Shown: positions 6,147 through 12,741 of the stretch, piece by piece
Layout: each line of letters starts with the position of its first letter
Numbering within the stretch: position 1 is the stretch's first letter
Source: Fluviicola sp.
GTDB lineage: Bacteria > Bacteroidota > Bacteroidia > Flavobacteriales_D > Crocinitomicaceae
Reading direction: 5' to 3'
DNA: 12,741 bases
NCBI RefSeq assembly: GCF_030151805.1
Contig: NZ_JASLCN010000064.1
Location: 1-12,741, forward strand
Made by a program: the position numbers and the translations under genes
Notes under the pieces: generated by a model
What the model was told of the DNA's origin: nothing
The model's input: only the letters and a program-made list of their open reading frames with translations
The model's database searches: none

Positions 6147-6788
6147 ATGCAAGTTGTCCGTTTAACAACCCTGGTTTTAGTATTCTCAACAGCGTTTTTC
6201 AACACTGCAAAGGCAGATTCTGTTCCTGTTCGAAAAAGAGTTTCACTTCAAATTGCTCCGCTAGCTTTGATTGATTTTTATAATGGTTCCACTTATAAAA
6301 TAGGAACTGAAATCCGCTTGTCCCGAAACCTGTATGTGAGTGCAGATTTTGGCGGATACTTTCCGAATTTTAACGGTCTAAAGAACATGAAAGGTGGAAA
6401 TGCCGATTTCCGGGTCAAATACCGTTTTCCAAACTCCAATTCAAGTATTTCCATCAGTTATTTCTACAAAAAGCAATCTTTTGAGTACCACGATTCTTAC
6501 AAGGAAGAGCCGGATGTTCCGATAGTAGTTTATACCCGAAAACAAATTAATTGTATCAACATCAATTTTGAAAACAAGATTGTTGACGAAAAATGGGGAT
6601 ATATCAATGCTTTTGCAGGCTTCGGAGTTCGATTCAGAAACGTACATTCCTCTTTTGAAACCCATCACGATTTTGACCGGCTCGTAAAAGGTGGTGATTC
6701 TCAATCGCTTTACTTTGTATTGATTCCCGGCCAAAATACCTGGCTCAACTTCAATGCCGGGCTTCGTCTCGGATTTTATTTATTTTAA
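6147..6788 (+). CDS. Exported small beta-barrel-like protein, unknown function
   Basis: This 213-residue protein begins with a clear Sec signal peptide (residues 1-23, hydrophobic core TTLVLVFSTAFF, likely cleavage after AKA). The mature part is a series of amphipathic beta-strands rich in aromatic residues, and the last residue is Phe in LGFYLF, the C-terminal signal recognised by the BAM machinery. These features suggest an outer-membrane beta-barrel of about eight to ten strands, in the style of DUF3575 or OmpW-like proteins. No specific family is recognised. The Cys in KQINCININ is isolated. It follows the cupin stop by 3 bp and precedes the ABM-like gene by 57 bp. Why an outer-membrane protein sits between two small cytosolic enzymes is unclear. 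Confidence 0.8.
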   Translation: MQVVRLTTLVLVFSTAFFNTAKADSVPVRKRVSLQIAPLALIDFYNGSTYKIGTEIRLSRNLYVSADFGGYFPNFNGLKNMKGGNADFRVKYRFPNSNSSISISYFYKKQSFEYHDSYKEEPDVPIVVYTRKQINCININFENKIVDEKWGYINAFAGFGVRFRNVHSSFETHHDFDRLVKGGDSQSLYFVLIPGQNTWLNFNAGLRLGFYLF

Positions 6789-6826
6789 ACCGAATCCGAT
6801 TTCAATATCCTCTTACCAATTTTGAC

Positions 6827-6840
6827 TTTTCAATTTTCAA
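6827..6840. repeat. Two-copy heptamer TTTTCAA
   Basis: Two adjacent copies of TTTTCAA followed by TTC end 5 bp before the ATG of the ABM-like gene. Two copies alone could be chance. They are noted because 7-bp tandem words also occur at 4044-4103 and 10844-10857. Confidence 0.4.
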
Positions 6841-6845
6841 TTCAT

Positions 6846-7154
6846 ATGATATCAGTAATTGTCACTTACCAGGTAAAACCTGAATTCTCGGCGCAGAACA
6901 AAGCAAACATTCAACGCTTTTTAGCAGATTTTGAAACATTGGATAACACCCAATTCAAGTACACGGTGCTCTGCAAGGAAGATGGTGTTTCATTCGTCCA
7001 CTTCTCTCAATACCAAAACAAGGAAATCCAGGATCAGTTTCTGAATGTTCCTTCTTTCAAATTATTCCAGGAATTGCGTGATGCAAGCGGATTGAATGAT
7101 TCTCATCATGTGGAAGTGTTGGATTTTGTCGGTTCAAAAGGAACTTTAAAATAA
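6846..7154 (+). CDS. ABM-like dimeric alpha/beta-barrel protein
   Basis: This 102-residue protein has the beta-alpha-beta-beta-alpha-beta outline of the antibiotic biosynthesis monooxygenase (ABM) superfamily. The N-terminal strand ISVIVTYQVKPE is followed by a helix, the strands FKYTVLCKEDGVSFVHFSQY, a helix with PSFKLFQELRDASGL, and a last strand with HHVEVLDFVG. Such proteins form dimers and include quinol monooxygenases, but many are only ferredoxin-fold proteins without known activity; no decisive catalytic His or Trp is apparent. The ATG at 6846 is preferred to an upstream TTG at 6822, which would add repeat-derived residues. It is the last gene of the DUF4287-cupin-barrel run, though the 57-bp gap before it leaves room for its own promoter. 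Confidence 0.78.
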   Translation: MISVIVTYQVKPEFSAQNKANIQRFLADFETLDNTQFKYTVLCKEDGVSFVHFSQYQNKEIQDQFLNVPSFKLFQELRDASGLNDSHHVEVLDFVGSKGTLK

Positions 7155-7157
7155 ATG

Positions 7158-7220
7158 AACGCAAAGAAACAAAGGGCGCGAAGGAGTATTCAATCTTTGC
7201 GTCCTCTGCATCTTTGCGTT
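7158..7220. repeat. Long-loop inverted repeat with CGCAAAG words; possible terminator
   Basis: AACGCAAAGA (7158-7167) and TCTTTGCGTT (7211-7220) form a perfect 10-bp inverted repeat with a 43-nt loop. Inside it, ATCTTTGCGT occurs twice as a direct repeat (7193-7202 and 7210-7219), so the left arm can pair with either copy. It occupies the gap between convergent stops at 7154 and 7238, as a bidirectional terminator would. The CGCAAAG/CTTTGCG vocabulary recurs in Bacteroidota intergenic DNA as I remember it. Confidence 0.55.
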
Positions 7221-7237
7221 ATAAAAAAACTCTGATT

Positions 7238-7873
7238 CTAGCTATTTGCTATAAACGGGCTTTTCCGGATGTATTTTTCATCAGAAAGCTGGTCTATCAA
7301 AAAACGGGCTAAATCACTTGCACTGATTTGTTCTCCAGGACAATCTTCCAACGAAACCGCTACTGGAAAAGAATCATCCGTTTGAATGATCATCGGCAAT
7401 CTTACCAGCGTCCAATCCAGGTTGCTTTTTGACAGGCATTCAAATTCAACCTGTTTGTCTTTCGTTGTTTCAGGATAATTCTGGTACATCCAGTCAGTCG
7501 CAAAACGAACTTTCTCATTTTTGTGATCTCCCGGAACATCTACATTCAAACCGGTTGTAACGATATAGCGTCTGATTCCGTGTTTGATCATGGCTTGCAG
7601 AATATTCTCCGTTGCCTGGCTAAAAATGGTCGGCTCACCTTTTGGTTGTCCCAACGTGCTGACGACCGCATTGCAATCGCTTAATAAAGTCTCCATTGCA
7701 TCGCTGTTTCGTGCATCGCCGGAAACCAATTCGATCAACGGATCTGAAATCGAAAGACTTGAAGGATTTCTGTGTAATAACTTGATGGAATAGCCTTGTT
7801 TAAGCAATTCGTTGACCAAGTAAGTTCCCGACTTACCAGTTCCGCCGATAACGGCAATTTTATATTTATTCAT
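7238..7873 (-). CDS. NAD(P)-binding atypical SDR (NmrA-like)
   Basis: This 211-residue Rossmann-fold protein has the dinucleotide-binding motif VIGGTGKSG at residues 8-16, a second strand ending in LLHRNP (about 33-38, whose Arg suggests NADPH preference) and an acidic SGDARN at the third strand. It matches the NAD(P)H-binding SDR_a5/NmrA-like group, which includes biliverdin reductase B-like and quinone-sensing members. Atypical SDRs of this kind often lack the YxxxK pair; none is convincingly placed here, so it may bind the cofactor as a sensor or reduce flavins or quinones. The C-terminal ISASDLARFLIDQL is the usual last helix. The start is at ATG 7873. The gene is read in the same direction as dctA but 147 bp from it, and it is convergent with the ABM-like gene. 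Confidence 0.88.
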   Translation of the reverse strand: MNKYKIAVIGGTGKSGTYLVNELLKQGYSIKLLHRNPSSLSISDPLIELVSGDARNSDAMETLLSDCNAVVSTLGQPKGEPTIFSQATENILQAMIKHGIRRYIVTTGLNVDVPGDHKNEKVRFATDWMYQNYPETTKDKQVEFECLSKSNLDWTLVRLPMIIQTDDSFPVAVSLEDCPGEQISASDLARFLIDQLSDEKYIRKSPFIANS

Positions 7874-7907
7874 GATTATTCTTTATAAATGGATAATAGA
7901 AATGTTG

Positions 7908-7930
7908 TTGGTTTCAACTCCGGAAACCAA
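7908..7930. terminator. Hairpin in the dctA-SDR gap
   Basis: TTGGTTTC (7908-7915) and GAAACCAA (7923-7930) form a perfect 8-bp stem with a 7-nt loop. It lies downstream of the dctA stop and about 35 bp before the SDR start. No long T-run follows on the minus strand, so it may be a weak terminator or a leader structure of the SDR mRNA. The rest of the gap (7931-8020) shows nothing distinctive. Confidence 0.4.
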
Positions 7931-8020
7931 ACAGAATCACGCGGATTCTTAGCAAATCATTATTTATAAAGAGATTCTAATAGCTCAAAGATAGACAATC
8001 AGGCTGAAAGCAGCAAGTTT

Positions 8021-9298
8021 CTATTTCAAAGCTTCTTTCAAAGCCACAGGGTCCAATTGTTTTTCCCAACGTGCCACTACAATCGTTGCAACGGCATTTC
8101 CAATCAGATTGGTCAGTGCCCTGCATTCCGACATGAATTTGTCAACCCCTAAAATCAGGGCCATTCCTGCTGGAGGAACATCAGGAACAACGGTCAATGT
8201 TGCTGCCAAGGTAATAAATCCAGCTCCGGAAACTCCTGCCGCTCCTTTCGAGCTCAACATCGCCACAAGGAGCAAAGTAGCTTGCTGACTGAAACTCAAA
8301 TCTACATTACACGCCTGGGCAATAAACAACGCAGCCAACGTCATGTAAATGTTTGTTCCGTCCAAATTGAATGAATAACCGGTTGGGATCACCAAACCAA
8401 CCACCTGGTTCGAGCACCCGGCTTTTTCCAGTTTCTTCATCAACGTGGGCAATGCCGATTCGGAAGAACTGGTTCCAAGTACCAGCAACAATTCATCTTT
8501 CAGATAACGAAGCAATTTTAAAATATTGAACCCGTTGTATCTTGCCACTAAACCCAGTACAACCACCACAAAGAAGCCCGCCGTGAGATAGAACGTTCCG
8601 ACCAGAAAAAACAAGTTTTGGAGTGTTTCAACACCATATTTTCCAATAGTGAAAGCCATTGCTCCAAATGCTCCGATAGGTGCCAGTTTCATCAAAATAT
8701 CCACAATCTTGAAGATCGGATGTGTCAATGCCTGAAAGAAATCCAAAACGGGTTTACTCTTCTCTGCTGTTAATGACAGGGCCACTCCAAACATAATGGC
8801 AGCAAACAATACCTGCAAAATATTCTCACCGGTCAACGAACTCATGAAGGTTTTCGGGATGATATTTAACACAAAGTTGCTAAATGTATTGGCATGCGCA
8901 GCCGAAACATATTCAGAAACATCTTTCGGATCCAGGGTACTGGGATCAATATTCAAACCACTTCCGGGTTTTAAAATATTACTGACGATCATCCCGATAA
9001 TAAGTGCTAACGTAGAAAAGGTGAGAAAATAGAGAAATGCCTTCCCTGTGATTCGTCCAACTTTTTTTAAATCGTTCATGGAGGCAATTCCAACCGTTAC
9101 CGTAATGAAAATTACCGGTGCAATGATCATCTTGATCAGGTTAATAAAACCATCTCCAAGCGGTTTCATTTTTTCACCCGATTCAGGATAAAAATACCCT
9201 AAAGTAACACCCAGTACAATTGCTACAAGTACCTGAAAATACAAAGCTCTATACCACGGTTTTGGTTTTACCGGCGCTGCGTTTAAGTCTATTTCCAT
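8021..9298 (-). CDS. dctA: C4-dicarboxylate:cation symporter, DctA-like
   Basis: This 425-residue inner-membrane protein of the DAACS/glutamate transporter family takes up C4-dicarboxylates (succinate, fumarate, malate) with H+ or Na+. It shows the serine-rich re-entrant loop GTSSSESALP (about 275-284), the TM7 motif YSFNLDGT (about 308-315) and the TM8 substrate-binding block GVDKFMSECRALTNLIGN (about 384-401). The TM8 block is nearly identical in style to DctA, with Lys387 where DctA usually has Arg. Arg393 in ECRALTN is the residue expected to bind the distal carboxylate. About eight membrane segments and two hairpin loops fit the family, and the length is normal. Some relatives carry aspartate or glutamate instead, so the substrate is probable but not proven. 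The MFS transporter gene ends 77 bp upstream in the same direction, making co-transcription possible. Confidence 0.93.
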   Translation of the reverse strand: MEIDLNAAPVKPKPWYRALYFQVLVAIVLGVTLGYFYPESGEKMKPLGDGFINLIKMIIAPVIFITVTVGIASMNDLKKVGRITGKAFLYFLTFSTLALIIGMIVSNILKPGSGLNIDPSTLDPKDVSEYVSAAHANTFSNFVLNIIPKTFMSSLTGENILQVLFAAIMFGVALSLTAEKSKPVLDFFQALTHPIFKIVDILMKLAPIGAFGAMAFTIGKYGVETLQNLFFLVGTFYLTAGFFVVVVLGLVARYNGFNILKLLRYLKDELLLVLGTSSSESALPTLMKKLEKAGCSNQVVGLVIPTGYSFNLDGTNIYMTLAALFIAQACNVDLSFSQQATLLLVAMLSSKGAAGVSGAGFITLAATLTVVPDVPPAGMALILGVDKFMSECRALTNLIGNAVATIVVARWEKQLDPVALKEALK

Positions 9299-9375
9299 CA
9301 GAGAAGATTTCTTTTAAAAAGAATAATTCGTTCGAAGATATTAATTATTGGTCAATTGCAGTGATACTGGTCGAT

Positions 9376-10689
9376 TTACTCCTCTACAAAATCCAGATCC
9401 CTGCCATGCGTTTCGGGAATACTCCAGGTACTGTAAATTCCAATTGCAAAAGACACCAACCCCACAATTCCTGCTGCAATCAGTGCTGAAAATCCGGAAC
9501 CCATCAGGGATTCAAAGCCAATGGTCATTAAAATAACCGTTCCGCGAACCATGTTTGGAATTGTGGTTGCTGCTGTGGACCGGATATTTGTTCCGAACTG
9601 CTCCGCTCCTATCGTGACGAACATGGCCCAGTAACCTGTTCCGAAACCAAACCAACAGCACATGAAGTAATACATCGAAGCGGAATGAATGGTTCCGGAA
9701 AGAATCCATACAACGCTGATCAGTGTAAAAGCCATCATCCACAAAATGGATTTTCGTCTCGATTGCAGCCAGTGACTCAGGATTCCGCTGAAAATATCTC
9801 CGGCAGAAATTCCGATGTATCCCCACATAATGGCGTCCCCGGGATTAATTCCTCCGGGAATTCCCAATGCTTCGCCGAATACATTTCCGAACATGGCCAG
9901 GATTCCGATACAAAACCAGGTCGGCAATCCAATTCCGATACACCGCAGATAGCGCCAGAATCGATCCCAATTGGTAAAGAACATCAGGAAATTTCCGCGT
10001 GTTACTTCCCGCTTTTTCGTTTCCTTAAAAATTCCGGATTCCAACACACCAATCCGAAGCAACAACAAACCGATTCCCATTCCGCCTCCGATGAAGTAAG
10101 CAATGTTCCATTCTTCCGTTAGTTTTACCGTCAAATTTGCCACAACGGCTCCCGACAAACCAACTCCTGCAACTAACGAAGTTCCCAATGCTCTCAGTTC
10201 TTTCGGTAAAACCTCAGAAACCAGCGTAATACCAGCTCCCAATTCACCTGCAAGCCCCACTCCTGCGATGAAACGCAAAGCGATATACATGTAAGTCAGG
10301 TTTTCTTTGTCATTTGGGAAATACGGTAAAAATCCGCACATGATATTCGCCATCGAGTACATCACAATGGAACCAAAAAGTACGGATAAACGGCCTCTTT
10401 TATCTCCCAGGATTCCCCATAAAATTCCTCCCAAAAGCAAACCTCCCATCTGCCAGTTCACAATCATGGTGCCGACATCTGAAATTTCGGTTTCGCTAAA
10501 ACCAAGTCCTTTCAGACTGGGAACGCGGACAATTCCGAAAAGAAGTAAATCGTAAATATCTACGAAGTAGCCCAATGCTGCAACAATCACAGGCAAAGAC
10601 CAAAGGGGTTTATAAGAGGTAATCTTTTCCAAAGTAGTTTGTTTGAGCGCCGAAGATAGTAAAATCAATTGCGAATTACGAGTGCTCAA
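9376..10689 (-). CDS. MFS transporter, metabolite:H+ symporter-like
   Basis: This protein of up to 437 residues has 12 predicted membrane segments. The loop 2-3 signature WGILGDKRGRLSVLFGS (about 91-107), the TM1 acidic motif FVDIYDLLLFG (about 42-52), RFIAGVGLAGELGAG in TM4 and a terminal PETHGRDLDF are seen. The DxxD-type TM1 and the PETxGxxLD end are typical of the aromatic-acid/metabolite:H+ and sugar-porter branches. A carboxylate or related small metabolite is a reasonable guess, especially beside dctA. The start is doubtful: no ATG exists upstream of the first membrane segment. The longest reading uses TTG at 10687-10689, and its first ten or so codons lie in degenerate 7-bp repeats. 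A TTG at residue 20 (before EKITSYKPLW) is an alternative that leaves all membrane segments intact. Confidence 0.9.
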   Translation of the reverse strand: MSTRNSQLILLSSALKQTTLEKITSYKPLWSLPVIVAALGYFVDIYDLLLFGIVRVPSLKGLGFSETEISDVGTMIVNWQMGGLLLGGILWGILGDKRGRLSVLFGSIVMYSMANIMCGFLPYFPNDKENLTYMYIALRFIAGVGLAGELGAGITLVSEVLPKELRALGTSLVAGVGLSGAVVANLTVKLTEEWNIAYFIGGGMGIGLLLLRIGVLESGIFKETKKREVTRGNFLMFFTNWDRFWRYLRCIGIGLPTWFCIGILAMFGNVFGEALGIPGGINPGDAIMWGYIGISAGDIFSGILSHWLQSRRKSILWMMAFTLISVVWILSGTIHSASMYYFMCCWFGFGTGYWAMFVTIGAEQFGTNIRSTAATTIPNMVRGTVILMTIGFESLMGSGFSALIAAGIVGLVSFAIGIYSTWSIPETHGRDLDFVEE

Positions 10690-10751
10690 TGACGAATGAG
10701 GACAGAAGTTTGAATGGAGTCATTTTTTTTGCACAGATTCGTAAAATTACG

Positions 10752-10795
10752 AATTGCCAAATTATCAAACCGACAGACTCCCCAATTGCCAAATT
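10752..10795. repeat. 12-bp direct repeat AATTGCCAAATT
   Basis: AATTGCCAAATT occurs perfectly at 10752-10763 and 10784-10795, with a related GGCAAAATGATT nearby at 10804-10815. This belongs to the repetitive vocabulary of the divergent spacer; no function can be assigned. Confidence 0.75.
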
Positions 10796-10843
10796 CTTAA
10801 AATGGCAAAATGATTCAAAACAATCCAATCTTTTCAATTCCCC

Positions 10844-10857
10844 ATTCTCCATTCTCC
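10844..10857. repeat. Two-copy heptamer ATTCTCC
   Basis: ATTCTCC is repeated twice in tandem 30 bp before the ribD ATG. It is framed by AATTCCC (10836-10842) and GGGAATT (10866-10872), a 7-bp inverted repeat that could form a stem over it. Confidence 0.6.
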
Positions 10858-10886
10858 GTTCAATTGGGAATTCGTAATTTTACACG

Positions 10887-11930
10887 ATGAGTTTGGATGA
10901 AAAATATATGCAGCGTGCATTGCAACTGGCAAAATTGGGAGGTGTTTCTGTCTCCCCAAATCCGTTGGTTGGCGCTGTGATTGTTCATCAGGATGAAATA
11001 ATCGGTGAAGGATATCACCGGAAATTTGGCGAAGCACACGCAGAAGTCAATGCTGTCAATTCAGTCAAAGACAAAACCCTGCTTCTGGAATCTACGATTT
11101 ATGTGACACTCGAACCTTGTTCTCATTTTGGAAAAACGCCACCGTGTGCAGATTTGTTGATCCGTTCGCAGTTCAAACGCGTGGTCATTGCCCAGGTTGA
11201 TCCGTTCTCAGAAGTTGCAGGAAGAGGAATTGAAAAACTCAGAAATGCTGGAATTCAGGTAGATTGCGGCGTTTTGGAAGCTGAAGCCAAAGAGTTGAAT
11301 AAGCGTTTCATTACCTTCCATACGAAAAAGCGCCCTTTCGTGACTTTGAAGTGGGCTCAAACCAGCGATGGATTTATTGATCGCGATCGTTCGGAACAAA
11401 CCGAAACCGGAATCAACTGGATTTCACAACCTGAAACACAAGTTATTACGCATCAATTACGGACAAGCGAACAAGCCATTTTGGTAGGTTGGCATACGGT
11501 TCAAAATGACAATCCTAATCTCACAGCACGCGCATTTGCAGGAACAAATCCCATCCGGATAGTGGTTGATCCACAACTACAAGCACCAAAAGATTCAGTC
11601 CTTTTCACAGATGGTTTGAAAACAGTTGTTCTAAATGGAAAAGAAGAAAAAATGCTTGATTCGATTCAGTTTGTGAAACTGGGAGAATTCAGCCCGGAAT
11701 CCATTTTAGCGAAGTTGCATGAGCTTCAAATCAGTTCGGTCATCATCGAAGGCGGCGCTTTTACTGTGATACAATTCATCGAATCCGGTCTTTGGGATGA
11801 AGCCTTGGTGATCGTTGGAGAAACTGAATTCAAATCAGGAATAAAGGCTCCTGTTTTATCAAAAATGGTCAACCGCCAGATTCCATTCGGAAAAGATCTG
11901 TTAAATTATTATCACAATTACAACCTTTAA
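10887..11930 (+). CDS. ribD: Bifunctional riboflavin biosynthesis deaminase/reductase
   Basis: This 347-residue RibD performs two successive riboflavin steps in the cytosol: deamination of diaminohydroxyphosphoribosylaminopyrimidine, then NADPH-dependent reduction of the ribose. The deaminase domain (about 1-145) shows the zinc site HAEVNA (His51, catalytic Glu53) and PCSHFGKTPPC (Cys78, Cys87), preceded by SPNPLVGAV. The reductase domain (about 146-345) shows LKWAQTSDGFI, VGWHTVQNDNPNLTAR and the IIEGGAF nucleotide-binding turn. Both domains are complete and the length is normal. The ATG at 10887 follows a TAATTTTAC box after only 4 bp, so transcription may begin at or close to the start codon. 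It stands alone rather than in a rib operon within the window; the neighbouring genes are a divergent transporter and a downstream hydrolase with its own promoter. Confidence 0.97.
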   Translation: MSLDEKYMQRALQLAKLGGVSVSPNPLVGAVIVHQDEIIGEGYHRKFGEAHAEVNAVNSVKDKTLLLESTIYVTLEPCSHFGKTPPCADLLIRSQFKRVVIAQVDPFSEVAGRGIEKLRNAGIQVDCGVLEAEAKELNKRFITFHTKKRPFVTLKWAQTSDGFIDRDRSEQTETGINWISQPETQVITHQLRTSEQAILVGWHTVQNDNPNLTARAFAGTNPIRIVVDPQLQAPKDSVLFTDGLKTVVLNGKEEKMLDSIQFVKLGEFSPESILAKLHELQISSVIIEGGAFTVIQFIESGLWDEALVIVGETEFKSGIKAPVLSKMVNRQIPFGKDLLNYYHNYNL

Positions 11931-11944
11931 AATCATCGAATCCA

Positions 11945-11974
11945 TTGCCAAAAGCATTGAATTCCCTACTTTTA
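11945..11974 (+). promoter_or_regulatory. Bacteroidota-type promoter of the MBL-fold gene
   Basis: TTG at 11945-11947, a 19-bp spacer and TACTTTTA at 11967-11974 match the TTG-N~19-TAnnTTTG layout with one mismatch in the -7 box. It lies 15 bp after the ribD stop and predicts a 5' leader of about 50 nt before the ATG at 12030. Confidence 0.5.
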
Positions 11975-12029
11975 GTTCGCTGAAATGAATCTACTCACTG
12001 GTAGATTTAACACGTTCAAATAAAAGAAG

Positions 12030-12741
12030 ATGAAAATTTACCCAATCGAAACAGGCACATTTAAGTTAGACGGCGGAGCCATGTTCGGAGTCGTTCCAAA
12101 AAGTCTCTGGTCGAAAACAAACCCGGCAGATGAGAACAATCTTTGTAATTGGGCTATGCGCTGTTTACTGATCGAAGACGGAAACAGGCTGATCCTGATT
12201 GATACAGGAATCGGAGACAAACAAAGTGAAAAGTTCTTTTCTCATTACTATTTGGCGGATACCAAAACGTTGAAGCAAAGTCTCAATAAACTCGGTTTTG
12301 GCCTGGATCAGATCACGGATGTCTTTTTATCCCATCTTCATTTTGATCATTGCGGCGGAGCTGTAAAATGGAATTCCGACCGAACCAAACTGGAAACTGT
12401 TTTCAAAAACGCGACGTATTGGAGTACTGAAAATCACTGGAAATGGGCTACAGAACCCAATGCACGTGAAAAAGCATCCTTTTTAAGTGAAAACATCCTG
12501 CCCTTACAGGAAAGCGGACAGTTGAAGTTTGTAGAACGCAACGGAAATTACACTCAAAATGTCTTCAACAATTTCGATGTGCTTTTTGTAGACGGACATA
12601 CCGAAAGCATGATGATTCCTCATATTCATTATCAGGATAAAACCCTGGTATTCATGGCGGATTTACTTCCGAGTACGGGACACATTCCGCTTCCGTATGT
12701 CATGGGATACGATACCCGCCCCTTGATTACCTTAGGTGAAA
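12030..12741 (+). CDS. MBL-fold metallo-hydrolase (3' end outside window)
   Basis: The first 237 residues are visible and the frame is open to the right edge. The metallo-beta-lactamase fold is shown by LILIDTGIGD (about 54-63), the zinc motif SHLHFDHCGG (His102, His104, Asp106, His107), His190 in DGHTES and Asp211 in VFMADLLPS, so a two-zinc site is nearly complete; the last His would lie beyond or near the edge. The layout resembles AHL-lactonase/AttM-like and methyl-parathion-hydrolase-like members, but many such proteins have other ester or thioester substrates. There is no signal peptide. The ATG follows AAAGAAG, an A-rich leader usual for this genome. It lies 99 bp downstream of ribD and probably uses its own promoter. 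Confidence 0.92.
   Translation, partial: MKIYPIETGTFKLDGGAMFGVVPKSLWSKTNPADENNLCNWAMRCLLIEDGNRLILIDTGIGDKQSEKFFSHYYLADTKTLKQSLNKLGFGLDQITDVFLSHLHFDHCGGAVKWNSDRTKLETVFKNATYWSTENHWKWATEPNAREKASFLSENILPLQESGQLKFVERNGNYTQNVFNNFDVLFVDGHTESMMIPHIHYQDKTLVFMADLLPSTGHIPLPYVMGYDTRPLITLGE

Larger units (their letters stand above)
10690..10886. other. Divergent MFS/ribD spacer, repeat-rich
   Basis: This 197-bp AT-rich spacer holds no gene. A perfect 15-bp inverted repeat brackets most of it: GTAAAATTACGAATT at 10741-10755 and AATTCGTAATTTTAC at 10869-10883. Each arm contains TAATTTTA pointing outward toward its gene, one mismatch from the -7 element TAnnTTTG. On the minus side TTG lies 16 bp upstream of the box (forward 10766-10768). 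On the ribD side the box ends only 4 bp before the ATG, which would imply a nearly leaderless mRNA. The rest is made of repeated words listed separately. Confidence 0.7.

Noticed and set aside
10690..10886. FMN riboswitch upstream of ribD
   Set aside because: The spacer is low-complexity repeat DNA and shows none of the conserved RFN-element helices I could recognise.
11991..12004. Hairpin CTAC...GTAG in the MBL gene leader
   Set aside because: A 4-bp stem is too short to distinguish from chance.

Overview
The window looks like chromosomal DNA of a Bacteroidota bacterium, most likely a flavobacterial or Crocinitomicaceae-type organism. The grounds are moderate AT-richness, few clear Shine-Dalgarno sequences, TAnnTTTG-like promoter boxes, A-rich leaders, a short-HTH Crp/Fnr protein, and intergenic 7-bp word arrays of a kind I recall from this phylum. 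No tRNA, rRNA, transposase, phage gene or CRISPR array is seen. The genus is an inference.

Left part (1-5225). The 3' end of an unknown plus-strand gene, with a weak gasdermin-like look, converges on a five-gene minus-strand cluster. In transcription order the cluster is Old Yellow Enzyme 2 (5225-4113), aldo/keto reductase (3992-3018), Old Yellow Enzyme 1 (3014-1902), exported DJ-1/PfpI protein (1888-1130) and Crp/Fnr regulator (1076-501). Gaps are 120, 3, 13 and 53 bp. The 120-bp gap holds eight perfect tandem copies of a 7-bp unit. Upstream of the first gene is a perfect TGTGA-N6-TCACA palindrome. The regulator keeps the Arg-Glu...Arg recognition-helix residues with which E. coli CRP reads that half-site. 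Together these suggest a self-contained, feedback-regulated detoxification operon for reactive carbonyls and electron-poor alkenes. This is the strongest candidate system in the window.

Middle part (5226-7237). Diverging from that operon is a plus-strand run of a DUF4287-type small protein, a cupin, a signal-peptide-bearing small beta-barrel candidate and an ABM-like ferredoxin-fold protein. It ends in a repeat-rich spacer with a long-loop inverted repeat.

Right part (7238-12741). Three minus-strand genes follow: an NAD(P)-binding atypical SDR, a DctA-type C4-dicarboxylate symporter and an MFS metabolite transporter. The MFS start is doubtful because it lies inside degenerate 7-bp repeats. 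A 197-bp divergent spacer, bracketed by a 15-bp perfect inverted repeat, separates the MFS gene from ribD (riboflavin biosynthesis), which reads rightwards. A metallo-beta-lactamase-fold hydrolase with a good TTG-N19-TACTTTTA promoter then runs off the right edge. RibD supplies the flavin pathway and the two Old Yellow Enzymes use FMN, but nothing in the sequence shows co-regulation.
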